Origin: Enterobacteriaceae bacterium RIT714
GTDB taxonomy: Bacteria; Pseudomonadota; Gammaproteobacteria; Enterobacterales; Enterobacteriaceae
Reading direction: 5' to 3'
NCBI GenBank assembly: GCA_009668015.1
Contig: WJYB01000007.1
Coordinates: forward strand, 162,074 to 226,073
DNA length: 64,000 nucleotides
Shown here: one piece after another, positions 42,349-52,969 of the stretch
Layout: each line of letters starts with the position of its first letter
How positions within the stretch are numbered: position 1 is the stretch's first letter
Made by a program: the position numbers and the translations under genes
The notes under the pieces: model-generated
Seen by the model: only the letters and a program-made list of their open reading frames with translations
What the model was told of the DNA's origin: nothing
The model's database searches: none

Positions 42349-44277
42349 ATGAGTTATCAGGTGTTAGCCCGAAAGTGGCGACCCCAAACCTTTGCTGACG
42401 TAGTCGGCCAGGAACATGTGCTGACCGCCCTGGCGAACGGTTTATCGCTAGGACGCATCCATCACGCGTATCTTTTCTCCGGCACGCGCGGCGTCGGTAA
42501 AACCTCTATTGCCCGTTTGCTGGCAAAAGGCCTCAACTGCGAAACCGGCATCACCGCCACCCCGTGCGGCGTCTGTGATAACTGTCGTGAAATCGAGCAG
42601 GGGCGTTTTGTCGATCTGATTGAAATCGACGCCGCATCGCGCACCAAGGTCGAAGACACTCGCGATCTGCTGGATAACGTGCAATATGCCCCGGCGCGTG
42701 GCCGCTTCAAGGTCTATCTGATCGATGAAGTTCACATGCTCTCGCGCCACAGCTTCAATGCGCTGTTGAAAACGCTGGAAGAACCGCCATCGCACGTTAA
42801 ATTCCTGTTGGCGACCACCGATCCGCAAAAGCTGCCGGTGACGATTCTGTCACGCTGTCTCCAGTTCCATTTGAAGGCGCTGGACGTTGAGCAGATCCGG
42901 GCACAGCTTGAACATATTCTCGATGAAGAGCAGATCACTCACGAAGCACGCGCACTGCAATTACTGGCCCGCGCTGCGGACGGCAGCCTGCGTGACGCGT
43001 TAAGCCTAACCGATCAGGCGATTGCCAGCGGTGACGGTAAACTGTCGACCGAAGCGGTCAGCACGATGCTGGGAACGCTGGATGACGACCAGGCTTTGTC
43101 GTTGATCGAAGCGATCATCGACGCCAACGGTGAGCGCGCGATGTCGTTGCTGAATGTCGCGGCATCTCGCGGCGTTGAGTGGGAAGCGCTGCTGGTGGAG
43201 ATGCTGGCTCTGCTGCATCGTGTCGCGATGTTGCAGCTCTCGCCTTCAGCTATCGGCGCCGATATGGCCGCCATCGAGCAGCGGATGCGTGAGCTTGCCC
43301 GCACCGTTCCGCCCGCGGATGTTCAGCTCTATTACCAGACGCTGCTGATTGGCCGCAAAGAGTTACCGTTTGCGCCAGACCGTCGTATGGGCGTCGAGAT
43401 GACGCTACTGCGCGCGCTGGCGTTCCATCCCCGGATGCCGTTGCCAGAGCCCGAAGTGCCACGGCAATCTTTTGCTCCTGTCGCACCGACGGCGGTCATG
43501 ACGCCGCCTCCGGTGCCGCAACATGCCGCACCGCCGCCTGGACCGGATGTACCGCTGCCGGATGCCACCAGTTCGGTGCTCGCCGCCCGTAGTCAGCTAC
43601 AGCGTGCGCAGGGAGCAACTAAACCAAAAAAGAGTGAACCGGCAGCGCCAGCAAGAGCGCGGCCGGTTAACAACGCCGCACTCGAACGACTGGCATCGGT
43701 AACGGAGCGCGTACAGTCGCGTCCATCGCCGTCGGCGCTCGAACAAAAAGCCCCGGCGAAAAAAGAGGCTTATCGCTGGAAAACCACTGCCGTCACCGAA
43801 GAGGTTAAGGTGGAGGTGGCAACGCCTAAGGCGCTGAAGAGAGCGCTTGAGCACGAGAAAACGCCGGAGCTGTCGGCGAAGCTGGCTGAAGAGTCTCTTG
43901 AACGTGACGCCTGGGCCGCTGAGGTCAGCCAGCTGCGGTTGCCAAAACTGGTCGAACAGGTTGCCCTTAACGCGTGGAAGGAGCAGGAAGGCCATCTTGT
44001 CCGCCTGCATCTGCGTCCGGGGCAGCGTCATCTGAACTCCCCGGCGGCGCAAAAAGCGCTGACGGAAGCGCTGACGACCTTGCACGGCGTACCGGTTGAA
44101 TTGACTATCATTGAAGATGATAATCCGGCGATGCGCACGCCGCTGGAGTGGCGTCAGGCTATTTATGAAGAGAAACTTGCGCAGGCGCGCGAGTCGATTA
44201 TTGCGGATAACAACATTCAGACCTTGCGCCGATTCTTCGACGCCGATCTGGATGAAGAGAGTATCCGTCCCATTTGA
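42349..44277 (+). CDS. dnaX: DNA polymerase III tau/gamma subunit
   Basis: The 642-residue tau form of the clamp loader ATPase (E. coli 643). Walker A GTRGVGKTS (about 45), a zinc module with four cysteines (CETGITATPCGVCDNC), Walker B YLIDEVHML, and sensor SRC. Domains IV-V at the C-terminus bind DnaB and the polymerase core. A -1 frameshift site in codons 427-428 produces the short gamma form. ATG 42349 (MSYQVLARKWRP) is used, five codons inside the longest frame. An operon with ybaB and recR follows. Confidence 0.97.
   Translation: MSYQVLARKWRPQTFADVVGQEHVLTALANGLSLGRIHHAYLFSGTRGVGKTSIARLLAKGLNCETGITATPCGVCDNCREIEQGRFVDLIEIDAASRTKVEDTRDLLDNVQYAPARGRFKVYLIDEVHMLSRHSFNALLKTLEEPPSHVKFLLATTDPQKLPVTILSRCLQFHLKALDVEQIRAQLEHILDEEQITHEARALQLLARAADGSLRDALSLTDQAIASGDGKLSTEAVSTMLGTLDDDQALSLIEAIIDANGERAMSLLNVAASRGVEWEALLVEMLALLHRVAMLQLSPSAIGADMAAIEQRMRELARTVPPADVQLYYQTLLIGRKELPFAPDRRMGVEMTLLRALAFHPRMPLPEPEVPRQSFAPVAPTAVMTPPPVPQHAAPPPGPDVPLPDATSSVLAARSQLQRAQGATKPKKSEPAAPARARPVNNAALERLASVTERVQSRPSPSALEQKAPAKKEAYRWKTTAVTEEVKVEVATPKALKRALEHEKTPELSAKLAEESLERDAWAAEVSQLRLPKLVEQVALNAWKEQEGHLVRLHLRPGQRHLNSPAAQKALTEALTTLHGVPVELTIIEDDNPAMRTPLEWRQAIYEEKLAQARESIIADNNIQTLRRFFDADLDEESIRPI
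43610..43668 (+). promoter_or_regulatory. dnaX programmed -1 frameshift cassette (gamma production)
   Basis: All three parts are present: an upstream Shine-Dalgarno-like AGGGAG (43610-43615), the slippery heptamer A-AAA-AAG (43626-43632) in the right phase, and a stem AACCGGC (43637-43643) / GCCGGTT (43662-43668). After slipping the ribosome reads GAG and then TGA (43635-43637), giving a 429-residue gamma protein. Confidence 0.95.
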
Positions 44278-44309
44278 CCGTGAGTCTGACTCATGGTCGT
44301 TGTCCTTAA

Positions 44310-44665
<356 letters not shown>

Positions 44666-44666
<1 letters not shown>

Positions 44667-45271
44667 TGCAAACCAGTCCGCTGCTCACGCAGTTAATGGA
44701 AGCGCTGCGCTGTTTACCGGGCGTTGGCCCGAAATCAGCACAGCGCATGGCGTTTACGCTGTTACAGCGCGACCGCAGCGGCGGGATGCGCCTGGCGCAG
44801 GCACTCACCCGCGCCATGTCAGAAATTGGTCACTGTGCGGATTGCCGCACATTTACCGAGCAAGACGTGTGCAACATCTGCTCGAATCCGCGTCGCCAGG
44901 AAAACGGCCAGATTTGCGTGGTGGAGAGTCCGGCGGACATCTACGCTATTGAGCAAACCGGGCAATTTTCAGGCCGCTATTTCGTGCTGATGGGGCATCT
45001 CTCTCCGCTGGACGGTATTGGTCCGGATGATATCGGCCTTGATCGCCTCGAACAGCGTCTGGAGTCTGAGACGCTCAATGAAGTGATCCTTGCCACCAAC
45101 CCAACGGTGGAAGGCGAAGCGACCGCAAACTATATCGGTGAACTGTGCGCGCAGTATGGCGTGCAGGCCAGTCGAATCGCCCACGGCGTACCGGTTGGCG
45201 GTGAGCTGGAGATGGTGGACGGCACTACGCTGTCGCACTCTCTGGCGGGACGTCACAAGCTTATTTTCTAA
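44666..45271 (+). CDS. recR: Recombination mediator protein RecR
   Basis: 201 residues (as E. coli). Works with RecO and RecF to load RecA at gaps. Helix-hairpin-helix at the N-terminus ([13 protein letters not shown]), zinc finger with C57, C60, C69, C72, then a TOPRIM domain ([12 protein letters not shown]). Start overlaps the ybaB stop. Confidence 0.97.
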
Positions 45272-45300
45272 CCAGTCGGAGGCTGCAATCGTGGCCTCCG

Positions 45301-45328
45301 CTTGAAATTCTCTCCCTCTATCCCCATT
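45301..45328 (+). promoter_or_regulatory. Sigma32 heat-shock promoter of htpG
   Basis: CTTGAAA (45301-45307), 14 bp, CCCCATT (45322-45328): a full match to the RpoH consensus, about 45 bp before the htpG start. Confidence 0.92.
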
Positions 45329-45381
45329 TCACACTCAACGTGTATAAACCCCATTAAATGGCATTGTTGAGGTCGATCTAG

Positions 45382-47256
45382 ATGAAAGGACAAGAAACCC
45401 GTGGTTTCCAGTCAGAAGTAAAACAGCTTCTGCACCTGATGATCCATTCCCTGTATTCCAATAAAGAAATCTTCCTGCGCGAGTTAATCTCGAACGCCTC
45501 GGATGCGGCGGACAAACTGCGTTTTCGCGCACTGTCTAACCCGGATCTGTATGAAGGCGACGGCGAGCTGCGCGTGCGCGTCTCTTTTGACAAAGAAAAC
45601 CGCACCCTGACCATTGCCGATAACGGTATTGGTATGAACCGTGATGACGTTATCGACCACCTCGGTACGATTGCGAAATCAGGCACCAAATCCTTCCTCG
45701 AATCTATGGGTTCCGATCAGGCGAAAGACAGTCAACTGATTGGTCAGTTTGGCGTAGGCTTCTATTCCGCCTTTATCGTGGCTGACAAAGTGACTGTGCG
45801 TACGCGTGCGGCAGGCGACAGCGCCGAAAATGGCGTGTTCTGGGAATCTCACGGCGAAGGTGAATACACCGTTGATGACATCACCAAAGCCGATCGCGGG
45901 ACCGAGATCACCCTGCATCTGCGCGAAGGGGAAGACGATTTCCTCAACGACTGGCGCGTGCGTTCCATCATCGGCAAATACTCCGACCACATCGCCCTGC
46001 CGGTTGAGATCGAAAAAACCGAAGAAGTGGACGGCGAAACCGTTGTTTCCTGGGAAAAGATCAACAAGGCCCAGGCCCTGTGGACGCGTAACAAGTCTGA
46101 AATCAAAGACGACGAATACAACGAATTCTACAAGCACATCGCCCACGACTTTACCGATCCGCTGACCTGGAGCCACAACCGTGTGGAAGGTAAGCAGGAG
46201 TACACCAGCCTGCTGTATATCCCGGCGCAGGCACCGTGGGACATGTGGAACCGCGATCACAAGCACGGCCTGAAGCTGTACGTGCAGCGCGTGTTCATCA
46301 TGGACGACGCCGAGCAGTTCATGCCGAACTACCTGCGCTTTGTGCGTGGCCTGATAGATTCCAACGATCTGCCGCTGAACGTCTCCCGTGAAATCCTGCA
46401 GGACAGCACCGTGACGCGTAATCTGCGCAACGCGCTGACCAAGCGCTCTCTGCAGATGCTGGAAAAACTGGCGAAAGACGACGCGGAGAAATACCAGACC
46501 TTCTGGAAACAGTTCGGCCTGGTGCTGAAAGAAGGCCCGGCGGAAGATTCTTCCAACGTGGAAGCGATTGCCAAACTGCTGCGCTTCGCCTCTACGCACA
46601 CCGACTCTTCCGAGCAGACGGTGTCTCTCGAAGAGTATGTGTCCCGCATGAAAGAAGGGCAGGAGAAGATCTACTACATCACCGCAGACAGCTATGCCGC
46701 CGCGAAGAGCAGCCCGCATCTGGAACTGCTGCGTAAGAAAGGCATCGAAGTCCTGCTCCTCTCCGACCGCATTGATGAGTGGATGATGAACTACCTGACC
46801 GAGTTCGACGGTAAATCATTCCAGTCCGTGGCGAAAGCTGACGAATCTATCGACAAGCTGGCTGATGAAGTAGACGAAACGGCGAAAGAAGCGGAAAAGG
46901 CGCTGGAACCTTTCGTTGAGCGTGTGAAAACTCTGCTGGGCGATCGCGTGAAAGAGGTGCGCTTCACCCATCGTCTGACCGACACTCCGGCGATTGTCAC
47001 CACCGATGCGGATGAAATGGGGACTCAGATGGCGAAACTGTTCGCCGCGGCGGGCCAGGCCATTCCTGAAGTGAAATACATCTTTGAACTGAACCCGGAT
47101 CATCCGCTGGTCAAACGCGCGGCGGATACCCAGGACGAAACGCAGTTTAACGAGTGGGTTGAGCTGCTGCTGGATCAATCCCTGCTGGCCGAGCGCGGCA
47201 CGCTGGAAGATCCAAACCTGTTCATCAAACGTGTGAATGCGCTGTTAATGGCGTAA
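45382..47256 (+). CDS. htpG: Molecular chaperone HtpG (Hsp90)
   Basis: 624 residues (as E. coli). GHKL ATPase domain at 1-215 with the catalytic E34 and N38 ([11 protein letters not shown]), the DNGIGM and GVGFYSAF motifs; then the middle and C-terminal dimerisation domains. Cytoplasmic Hsp90 that works with DnaK. Controlled by the sigma32 promoter just upstream. Followed by a 44-bp tandem repeat array. Confidence 0.98.
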   Translation: MKGQETRGFQSEVKQLLHLMIHSLYSNKEIFLRELISNASDAADKLRFRALSNPDLYEGDGELRVRVSFDKENRTLTIADNGIGMNRDDVIDHLGTIAKSGTKSFLESMGSDQAKDSQLIGQFGVGFYSAFIVADKVTVRTRAAGDSAENGVFWESHGEGEYTVDDITKADRGTEITLHLREGEDDFLNDWRVRSIIGKYSDHIALPVEIEKTEEVDGETVVSWEKINKAQALWTRNKSEIKDDEYNEFYKHIAHDFTDPLTWSHNRVEGKQEYTSLLYIPAQAPWDMWNRDHKHGLKLYVQRVFIMDDAEQFMPNYLRFVRGLIDSNDLPLNVSREILQDSTVTRNLRNALTKRSLQMLEKLAKDDAEKYQTFWKQFGLVLKEGPAEDSSNVEAIAKLLRFASTHTDSSEQTVSLEEYVSRMKEGQEKIYYITADSYAAAKSSPHLELLRKKGIEVLLLSDRIDEWMMNYLTEFDGKSFQSVAKADESIDKLADEVDETAKEAEKALEPFVERVKTLLGDRVKEVRFTHRLTDTPAIVTTDADEMGTQMAKLFAAAGQAIPEVKYIFELNPDHPLVKRAADTQDETQFNEWVELLLDQSLLAERGTLEDPNLFIKRVNALLMA

Positions 47257-47261
47257 TTAGC

Positions 47262-47584
47262 CTCACCCCTCACCCCTCATCCTAACCCTCTCCCCAAAAG
47301 GGAGAGGGGATCGCCCGGTGCGGTTTTCACCTTCTTCCTCGTCAGGTTAGGGGACCGCCCGGTGCGGTTTTCACCCTCTTCCTCGTCAGGTTAGGGGATC
47401 GCTCGGTGCGGTTTTCCCCCTCTTCCTCGTCAGGTGAGGGGACCGCTCGGTGCGGTTTTCACTCTCTTCCTCGTCAGGTTAGGGGACCGCCCGGTGCGGT
47501 TTTCACCCTCTTCCTCGTCAGGTTAGGGGACCGCCCGATGCGGTTTTCCCCCTCTCCCCTTTGGGGAGAGGGTAGGGTGAGGGG
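47262..47584. repeat. 44-bp tandem array bounded by inverted hairpin ends (htpG-adk)
   Basis: Five full units of 44 bp start at 47309, 47353, 47397, 47441 and 47485, and a sixth, at 47529, passes into the end element. Each begins GA(C/T)CGC(C/T)CGG(T)GCGG. The left end (CCTCACCC...CCCTCTCCCC, about 47262-47308) and right end (CCCTCTCCCC...GGTGAGGGG, about 47549-47584) are inverted copies of each other. Confidence 0.88.
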
Positions 47585-47689
47585 ACTTCACACCGCACTA
47601 ACCCAAATAATCTCCCCCGTTAACCGTTTCAGCCGTCCCGCCTTCCTTGAGCCATACCCATTCTGATGGTATTGTTTAGCGCTTTTTGA

Positions 47690-48367
<678 letters not shown>

Positions 48368-48378
48368 TCGCATCTCTC

Positions 48379-48400
48379 TCACCCGGAGCCCTCCGGGTGA
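48379..48400 (+). terminator. Hairpin after adk
   Basis: TCACCCGG (48379-48386) and CCGGGTGA (48393-48400), loop AGCCCT. No T tract follows, so termination would be weak. Confidence 0.5.
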
Positions 48401-48493
48401 GAAAAATTCTCATCCCACCTTTCACTGTAATTGGTTCCGTCTACCCGCTTTTCCGCTACAATTAGCAACTATTCAAATGGTTAAGAGGCGTGA

Positions 48494-49456
48494 ATGAGTC
48501 AGGCAAAAACCGGCATCTTGCTTGCCAATCTGGGCACTCCAGAAGCACCCACCCCCGCGGCGGTAAAACGTTACCTGCGACAGTTTTTAAGCGACTCCCG
48601 CGTGGTGGATACCCCAAAATTGCTGTGGTGGCCGCTGCTGCGCGGTGTCATTCTGCCGATTCGTTCTCCTCGCGTGGCGAAACTTTATCAGTCGGTATGG
48701 ATGGAAGAAGGCTCTCCGCTGATGGTGTATAGCCGCCGTCAGGAGAAGGCACTGGCGGCTCGTTTACCCGATATGCCCGTTGCGCTGGGGATGAGCTACG
48801 GTAAACCTTCACTGGAAAGTGCCGTAGACAATCTTTTGTCGCAGGGCGTTGATCATATCGTGGTCCTGGCGCTGTATCCGCAATACTCCTGCTCGACCGT
48901 CGCGGCGGTCTGGGACGAACTGGCGCGTATCCTCGCGACGCGTCGGCGTATTCCGGGCGTGACTTTTATTCGCGACTACGCCGACAACGAACGGTATATC
49001 GCCGCGCTGGTGAACAGTGCGCGCGCATCGTTCGAAAAACATGGTGAGCCGGATCTGCTGTTGCTCTCTTATCATGGTATTCCACAGCGCTATGCCGATC
49101 AGGGCGATGATTATCCTCAGCGCTGCCGCGACACCACGCGTGAGCTGGTTTCAGCCCTCGGACTGCCGCCGGAAAAAGTGATGATGACTTTCCAGTCGCG
49201 CTTTGGACGCGAACCCTGGCTGACACCGTACACCGATGAAACGCTGAAAATGCTGGGTGAAAAGGGCGTCAGGCATGTTCAGGTTATGTCGCCGGGCTTT
49301 TCAGCGGACTGTCTGGAGACGCTGGAGGAGATCGCGGTGCAGAACCGGGAGTTTTTCCTTGAAGCGGGTGGCACAAAGTATGAATACATTCCTGCGCTTA
49401 ATGATTCTGCGGATCATATTGAGATGATGGCATCGTTAGTGACAACAAGCCGCTAA
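48494..49456 (+). CDS. hemH: Ferrochelatase
   Basis: 320 residues (as E. coli). Inserts ferrous iron into protoporphyrin IX, the last haem step, at the membrane surface. The active-site histidine is in [11 protein letters not shown] and the conserved glutamate in the [14 protein letters not shown] segment. In E. coli aes lies between hemH and gsk; here it is absent. Confidence 0.97.
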   Translation: MSQAKTGILLANLGTPEAPTPAAVKRYLRQFLSDSRVVDTPKLLWWPLLRGVILPIRSPRVAKLYQSVWMEEGSPLMVYSRRQEKALAARLPDMPVALGMSYGKPSLESAVDNLLSQGVDHIVVLALYPQYSCSTVAAVWDELARILATRRRIPGVTFIRDYADNERYIAALVNSARASFEKHGEPDLLLLSYHGIPQRYADQGDDYPQRCRDTTRELVSALGLPPEKVMMTFQSRFGREPWLTPYTDETLKMLGEKGVRHVQVMSPGFSADCLETLEEIAVQNREFFLEAGGTKYEYIPALNDSADHIEMMASLVTTSR

Positions 49457-49518
49457 TCGCGCACAGGGCCGGGTTTGTGCTACCATTTCCGGCCCAATAG
49501 CCACTCATAGCCCAGACC

Positions 49519-50823
49519 ATGAAATTTCCCGGTAAACGTAAATCCAAGCACTACTTTCCCGTCAACGCCCGCGATCCACTGCTGCAACAAATTCAGCCCG
49601 TCAATGAAACTAACGCTGCGTGGGTAGTGGGTATCGATCAGACGCTGGTGGATATTGAAGCCAAAGTGGATGATGCGTTTGTCGCACGTTATGGGCTAAG
49701 TTCCGGGCATTCGCTGGTTATCGAAGACGATGTCGCCGAGGCGCTGTATCAGGAGCTGGTGCGCGAAAATCTCATCACTCATCAGTTTGCCGGTGGCACC
49801 ATCGGCAATACCATGCACAACTATTCTGTTCTGGCTGACGACCGCTCTGTCCTGCTGGGCGTGATGTGCAGCAACATCGAAATTGGCGGCTACGCCTATC
49901 GTTATCTGTGCAATACCTCCAGCAGAACCGATTTAAATTACCTGCAAGGGGTCGAGGGGGCGATTGGTCGCTGCTTCACGCTGATTAGCGACTCCGGTGA
50001 GCGTACGTTTGCCATCAGCCCTGGTCATATGAATAAACTGCGCGCCGAGAGCATTCCGGAAGCGGTGATCGCCGGTGCATCGGCGCTGGTGCTGACCTCC
50101 TACCTGGTGCGCTGTAAGCCCGGTGAACCGATGCCGGAAGCCACCATGAAGGCGGTAGAATATGCGAAAAAGTACAATGTGCCGGTGGTACTGACGCTGG
50201 GAACCAAGTTTGTGATCGCCGACAATCCGGAATGGTGGCAGGCGTTTCTGAAAGAACATGTGTCGATTCTGGCGATGAACGAAGAGGAAGCCGAAGCGCT
50301 GACCGGCGAAAGCGATCCGCTGCTGGCATCCGATAAAGCGCTGGACTGGGTTGACCTGGTGCTTTGCACCGCGGGTCCGGTAGGGCTGTATATGGCTGGC
50401 TTTACGGAAGAAGAGAGCAAACGTAAAACTCAGCATCCGTTATTGCCGGGCGCGATTGCCGAGTTTAACCAGTACGAGTTCAGCCGCGCGATGCGCCATA
50501 AAGATTGCCAGACGCCGCTGCGTATTTTCTCCCACATCGCGCCCTATATGGGCGGCCCGGAGAAGATCATGAACACCAATGGCGCAGGCGACGGCGCGCT
50601 GGCGGCTCTGCTGCACGACATTACCGCTAACGCCTACCACAAAACCAACGTGCCTAATTCCAGCAAGCACAAGTTTAACTGGCTGACCTATTCGTCACTG
50701 GCGCAGGTGTGTAAATACGCAAACCGCGTGAGTTATCAGGTGCTGAATCAGCATTCACCGCGCCTGACGCGTGGTTTGCCGGAGCGGGAAGACAGCCTGG
50801 AAGAGTCTTACTGGGATCGTTGA
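49519..50823 (+). CDS. gsk: Inosine-guanosine kinase
   Basis: 434 residues (as E. coli), PfkB-type ribokinase fold. Phosphorylates inosine and guanosine in purine salvage. The catalytic anion-hole motif NTNGAGDGALAALLHD is intact. A stem GGGCCGG / CCGGCCC lies in the gap after hemH (49466-49495). Followed by the third tandem repeat region. Confidence 0.97.
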   Translation: MKFPGKRKSKHYFPVNARDPLLQQIQPVNETNAAWVVGIDQTLVDIEAKVDDAFVARYGLSSGHSLVIEDDVAEALYQELVRENLITHQFAGGTIGNTMHNYSVLADDRSVLLGVMCSNIEIGGYAYRYLCNTSSRTDLNYLQGVEGAIGRCFTLISDSGERTFAISPGHMNKLRAESIPEAVIAGASALVLTSYLVRCKPGEPMPEATMKAVEYAKKYNVPVVLTLGTKFVIADNPEWWQAFLKEHVSILAMNEEEAEALTGESDPLLASDKALDWVDLVLCTAGPVGLYMAGFTEEESKRKTQHPLLPGAIAEFNQYEFSRAMRHKDCQTPLRIFSHIAPYMGGPEKIMNTNGAGDGALAALLHDITANAYHKTNVPNSSKHKFNWLTYSSLAQVCKYANRVSYQVLNQHSPRLTRGLPEREDSLEESYWDR

Positions 50824-50828
50824 GGTTT

Positions 50829-51052
50829 TACCCCTCACCCTAACCCTCTCCCAATGGGAGTGGGGATCGTCCGGAGCCGTCTTTTTACCCTCACCTAATG
50901 GGCGAGGGGATCGTCCGGAGTCGTCTTTTTACCCTCACCCGATGAGAGCGAGGATGGTCTGGAGCCGTCTTTTCACCTTCGCTCCTTTGAGGAGAGTCGA
51001 CTTTCTTTTCTCCCTCTCCCTGTGGGAGAGGGCCGGGGTGAGGGCATCAGGC
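50829..51052. repeat. 44-bp tandem intergenic repeat (gsk-ybaL)
   Basis: Units with the start GGGGATCGTCCGGAG at 50862 and 50906 and a degenerate one at 50950 are 44 bp apart. The array is bounded by CCCTCACCCTAACCCTCTCCC on the left and CCCTCTCCC...GGGAGAGGGCCGGGGTGAGGG on the right (about 51011-51043). The period and the end elements are those of the htpG-adk array, though unit sequences differ. Confidence 0.8.
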
Positions 51053-51061
51053 CGCAGAATA

Positions 51062-52738
51062 TTAACCCGTCACCGCCTCTTCTACCGGCGGTTTCTCAAT
51101 CAGCGTCAGCATCGTATTCGCGATTTCACGCTCACCCATCACCACCTGGTTTGCGCCTCGTTCGGTAATATATTCCACTTCATCGTCATAGTGGGCACGG
51201 GCAATGATTTCGATATTCGGGCATTTCTCACGCGCTGTGGTGACAATTTCGCCCGCCTCGTAGCCATTCGGGATGGTCAACAGCAGCCAGCGTGCGCAGT
51301 CGAGATGGGCCAGATTCATAATCTCTTCGTTGGCGGCGTTACCCAACACCGCCCGAATACCCCGCTCGCGTAGCTCATCCACGCGGGAGCGTGACGTTTC
51401 AATCACCACCAGCGGGATCCCCTGGGCCAGTAATTTTTCGCCCAGCAGGCTGCCGACGCGGCCAAAGCCGACCAGCAGAGCGTGGTTGCAGATATCCACC
51501 GGGATCTGTTTTTCTTCTTCGATCGCTTCTTCCAAAGTTTGTTCTTCCAGCGTCTCGGTTTTATCGAGGTATTTTTCCAGCAGAGCAAACAGAACCGGGT
51601 TCAGCATGATCGAGAGAATGGCCCCCGCGAGCACCAGGTTTTGCCCCGCCTGCGGCAGCAGATTCAGTGCCATGCCCAGTCCGGCAAGGATAAAGGCAAA
51701 TTCACCAATTTGCGCCAGGCTGGCGGCGATAGTTAACGCCGTACGCGGCGAGTGGCCGAACATCCGCACCAGGCCAAACGCCACGACGGATTTACCGAAG
51801 ATAATAATCGCCAGCGTGCCCAGCACGGCCAGCGGCTGGTCAATCAGAATCAGCGGGTCGAACAGCATGCCGACGGAGACAAAGAACAGCACCGCAAAAG
51901 CATCACGCAGCGGGAGTGTATCGTGCGCGGCACGATGGCTCAGCTCCGATTCGTTGAGCACCATACCGGCGAAGAACGCACCCAGCGCGAAGGAGACATC
52001 AAACAGCTCTACGGCACCAAACGCGATACCCAGCGCCAGCGCCAGAACAGAGAGTGTGAACAGCTCGCGTGAACCGGTTGCCGCGCTGCGCGACATAATC
52101 CACGGCACCAGACGACGGCCAACCAGCATCATAATGGCGATAAAGGCGACGACTTTGCCGATCGTGATGCTCATATCCAGCGCCAGCGTGGCAAAGCCGA
52201 CGTTGTCTTTTTCAATCATACCGGCGACGGCTGGCAGTAAGACCAGCGTTAACACCATCACCAGATCTTCAACTATCAACCAGCCGATGGCGATTTGCCC
52301 TCGCTGGCTGTCGATTAACTGCCTCTCTTCAAGCGCGCGCAGCAGCACCACGGTGCTGGCGGTGGAGAGACACAGTCCAAATACAATACCGGTCATCAGT
52401 GACCAGCCAAGCATCGCTGAAAGCGCCATCCCCAGTAACGTCGCCACGCCTATCTGAGCGATCGCGCCGGGTATGGCGATATGCTTTACCGCCATCAGGT
52501 CCTTCAGAGAGAAATGCAGTCCTACGCCGAACATCAGCAGAATCACGCCCAATTCCGCCAGCTCAGGTGCAAGTTTGGTATCCGCCACAAAACCCGGGGT
52601 AAACGGTCCTGCCAGCACACCCGCCAGTAAATAACCCACGAGAGGAGAAATACGTAACTTATTGGCAATCATGCCAAGGATAAAAGCGAGCACAAGTCCA
52701 CCTACAATGGTGGTGATAAGCGGTGTGGCGTGATGCAT
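51062..52738 (-). CDS. ybaL: Kef-type cation/proton antiporter YbaL
   Basis: 558 residues (as E. coli). CPA2-family membrane domain with about 12 helices (1-385), then a cytoplasmic TrkA-N/RCK domain with NAD motif LVGFGRVGSLLG (about 420). Presumed K+ or Na+/H+ antiporter; substrate unproven. ATG 52738 (MHHATPLITTIVGG) is the start by alignment, with GGAGACGG upstream; the longest frame adds ten unconserved codons. Confidence 0.95.
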   Translation of the reverse strand: MHHATPLITTIVGGLVLAFILGMIANKLRISPLVGYLLAGVLAGPFTPGFVADTKLAPELAELGVILLMFGVGLHFSLKDLMAVKHIAIPGAIAQIGVATLLGMALSAMLGWSLMTGIVFGLCLSTASTVVLLRALEERQLIDSQRGQIAIGWLIVEDLVMVLTLVLLPAVAGMIEKDNVGFATLALDMSITIGKVVAFIAIMMLVGRRLVPWIMSRSAATGSRELFTLSVLALALGIAFGAVELFDVSFALGAFFAGMVLNESELSHRAAHDTLPLRDAFAVLFFVSVGMLFDPLILIDQPLAVLGTLAIIIFGKSVVAFGLVRMFGHSPRTALTIAASLAQIGEFAFILAGLGMALNLLPQAGQNLVLAGAILSIMLNPVLFALLEKYLDKTETLEEQTLEEAIEEEKQIPVDICNHALLVGFGRVGSLLGEKLLAQGIPLVVIETSRSRVDELRERGIRAVLGNAANEEIMNLAHLDCARWLLLTIPNGYEAGEIVTTAREKCPNIEIIARAHYDDEVEYITERGANQVVMGEREIANTMLTLIEKPPVEEAVTG

Positions 52739-52969
52739 TCCGTCTCCTTTCGTCGTGGGGTGTTCCATTTTTGGCGTAAAACCAAAAAGCCGATTAATAG
52801 TTTATGACAATTTCGGCCATTATGTTTATGAATAATTGTTGAAATTTGAATAAAACAGCAATAAGCGTTAAAAAAAGCAGATTAGGACAAATTACCGCGA
52901 GGATGAAGTGTAAAGCCTTATGGCACTAGGTGGGAAGTGCGGCCAAAGTTTACTTTGACCGCGAAGAAA

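Noticed and set aside
47262..47584. CRISPR-like appearance of the regularly spaced repeats after htpG
   Set aside because: The units are contiguous 44-bp tandem copies with no variable spacers between constant repeats, and no cas genes are present.
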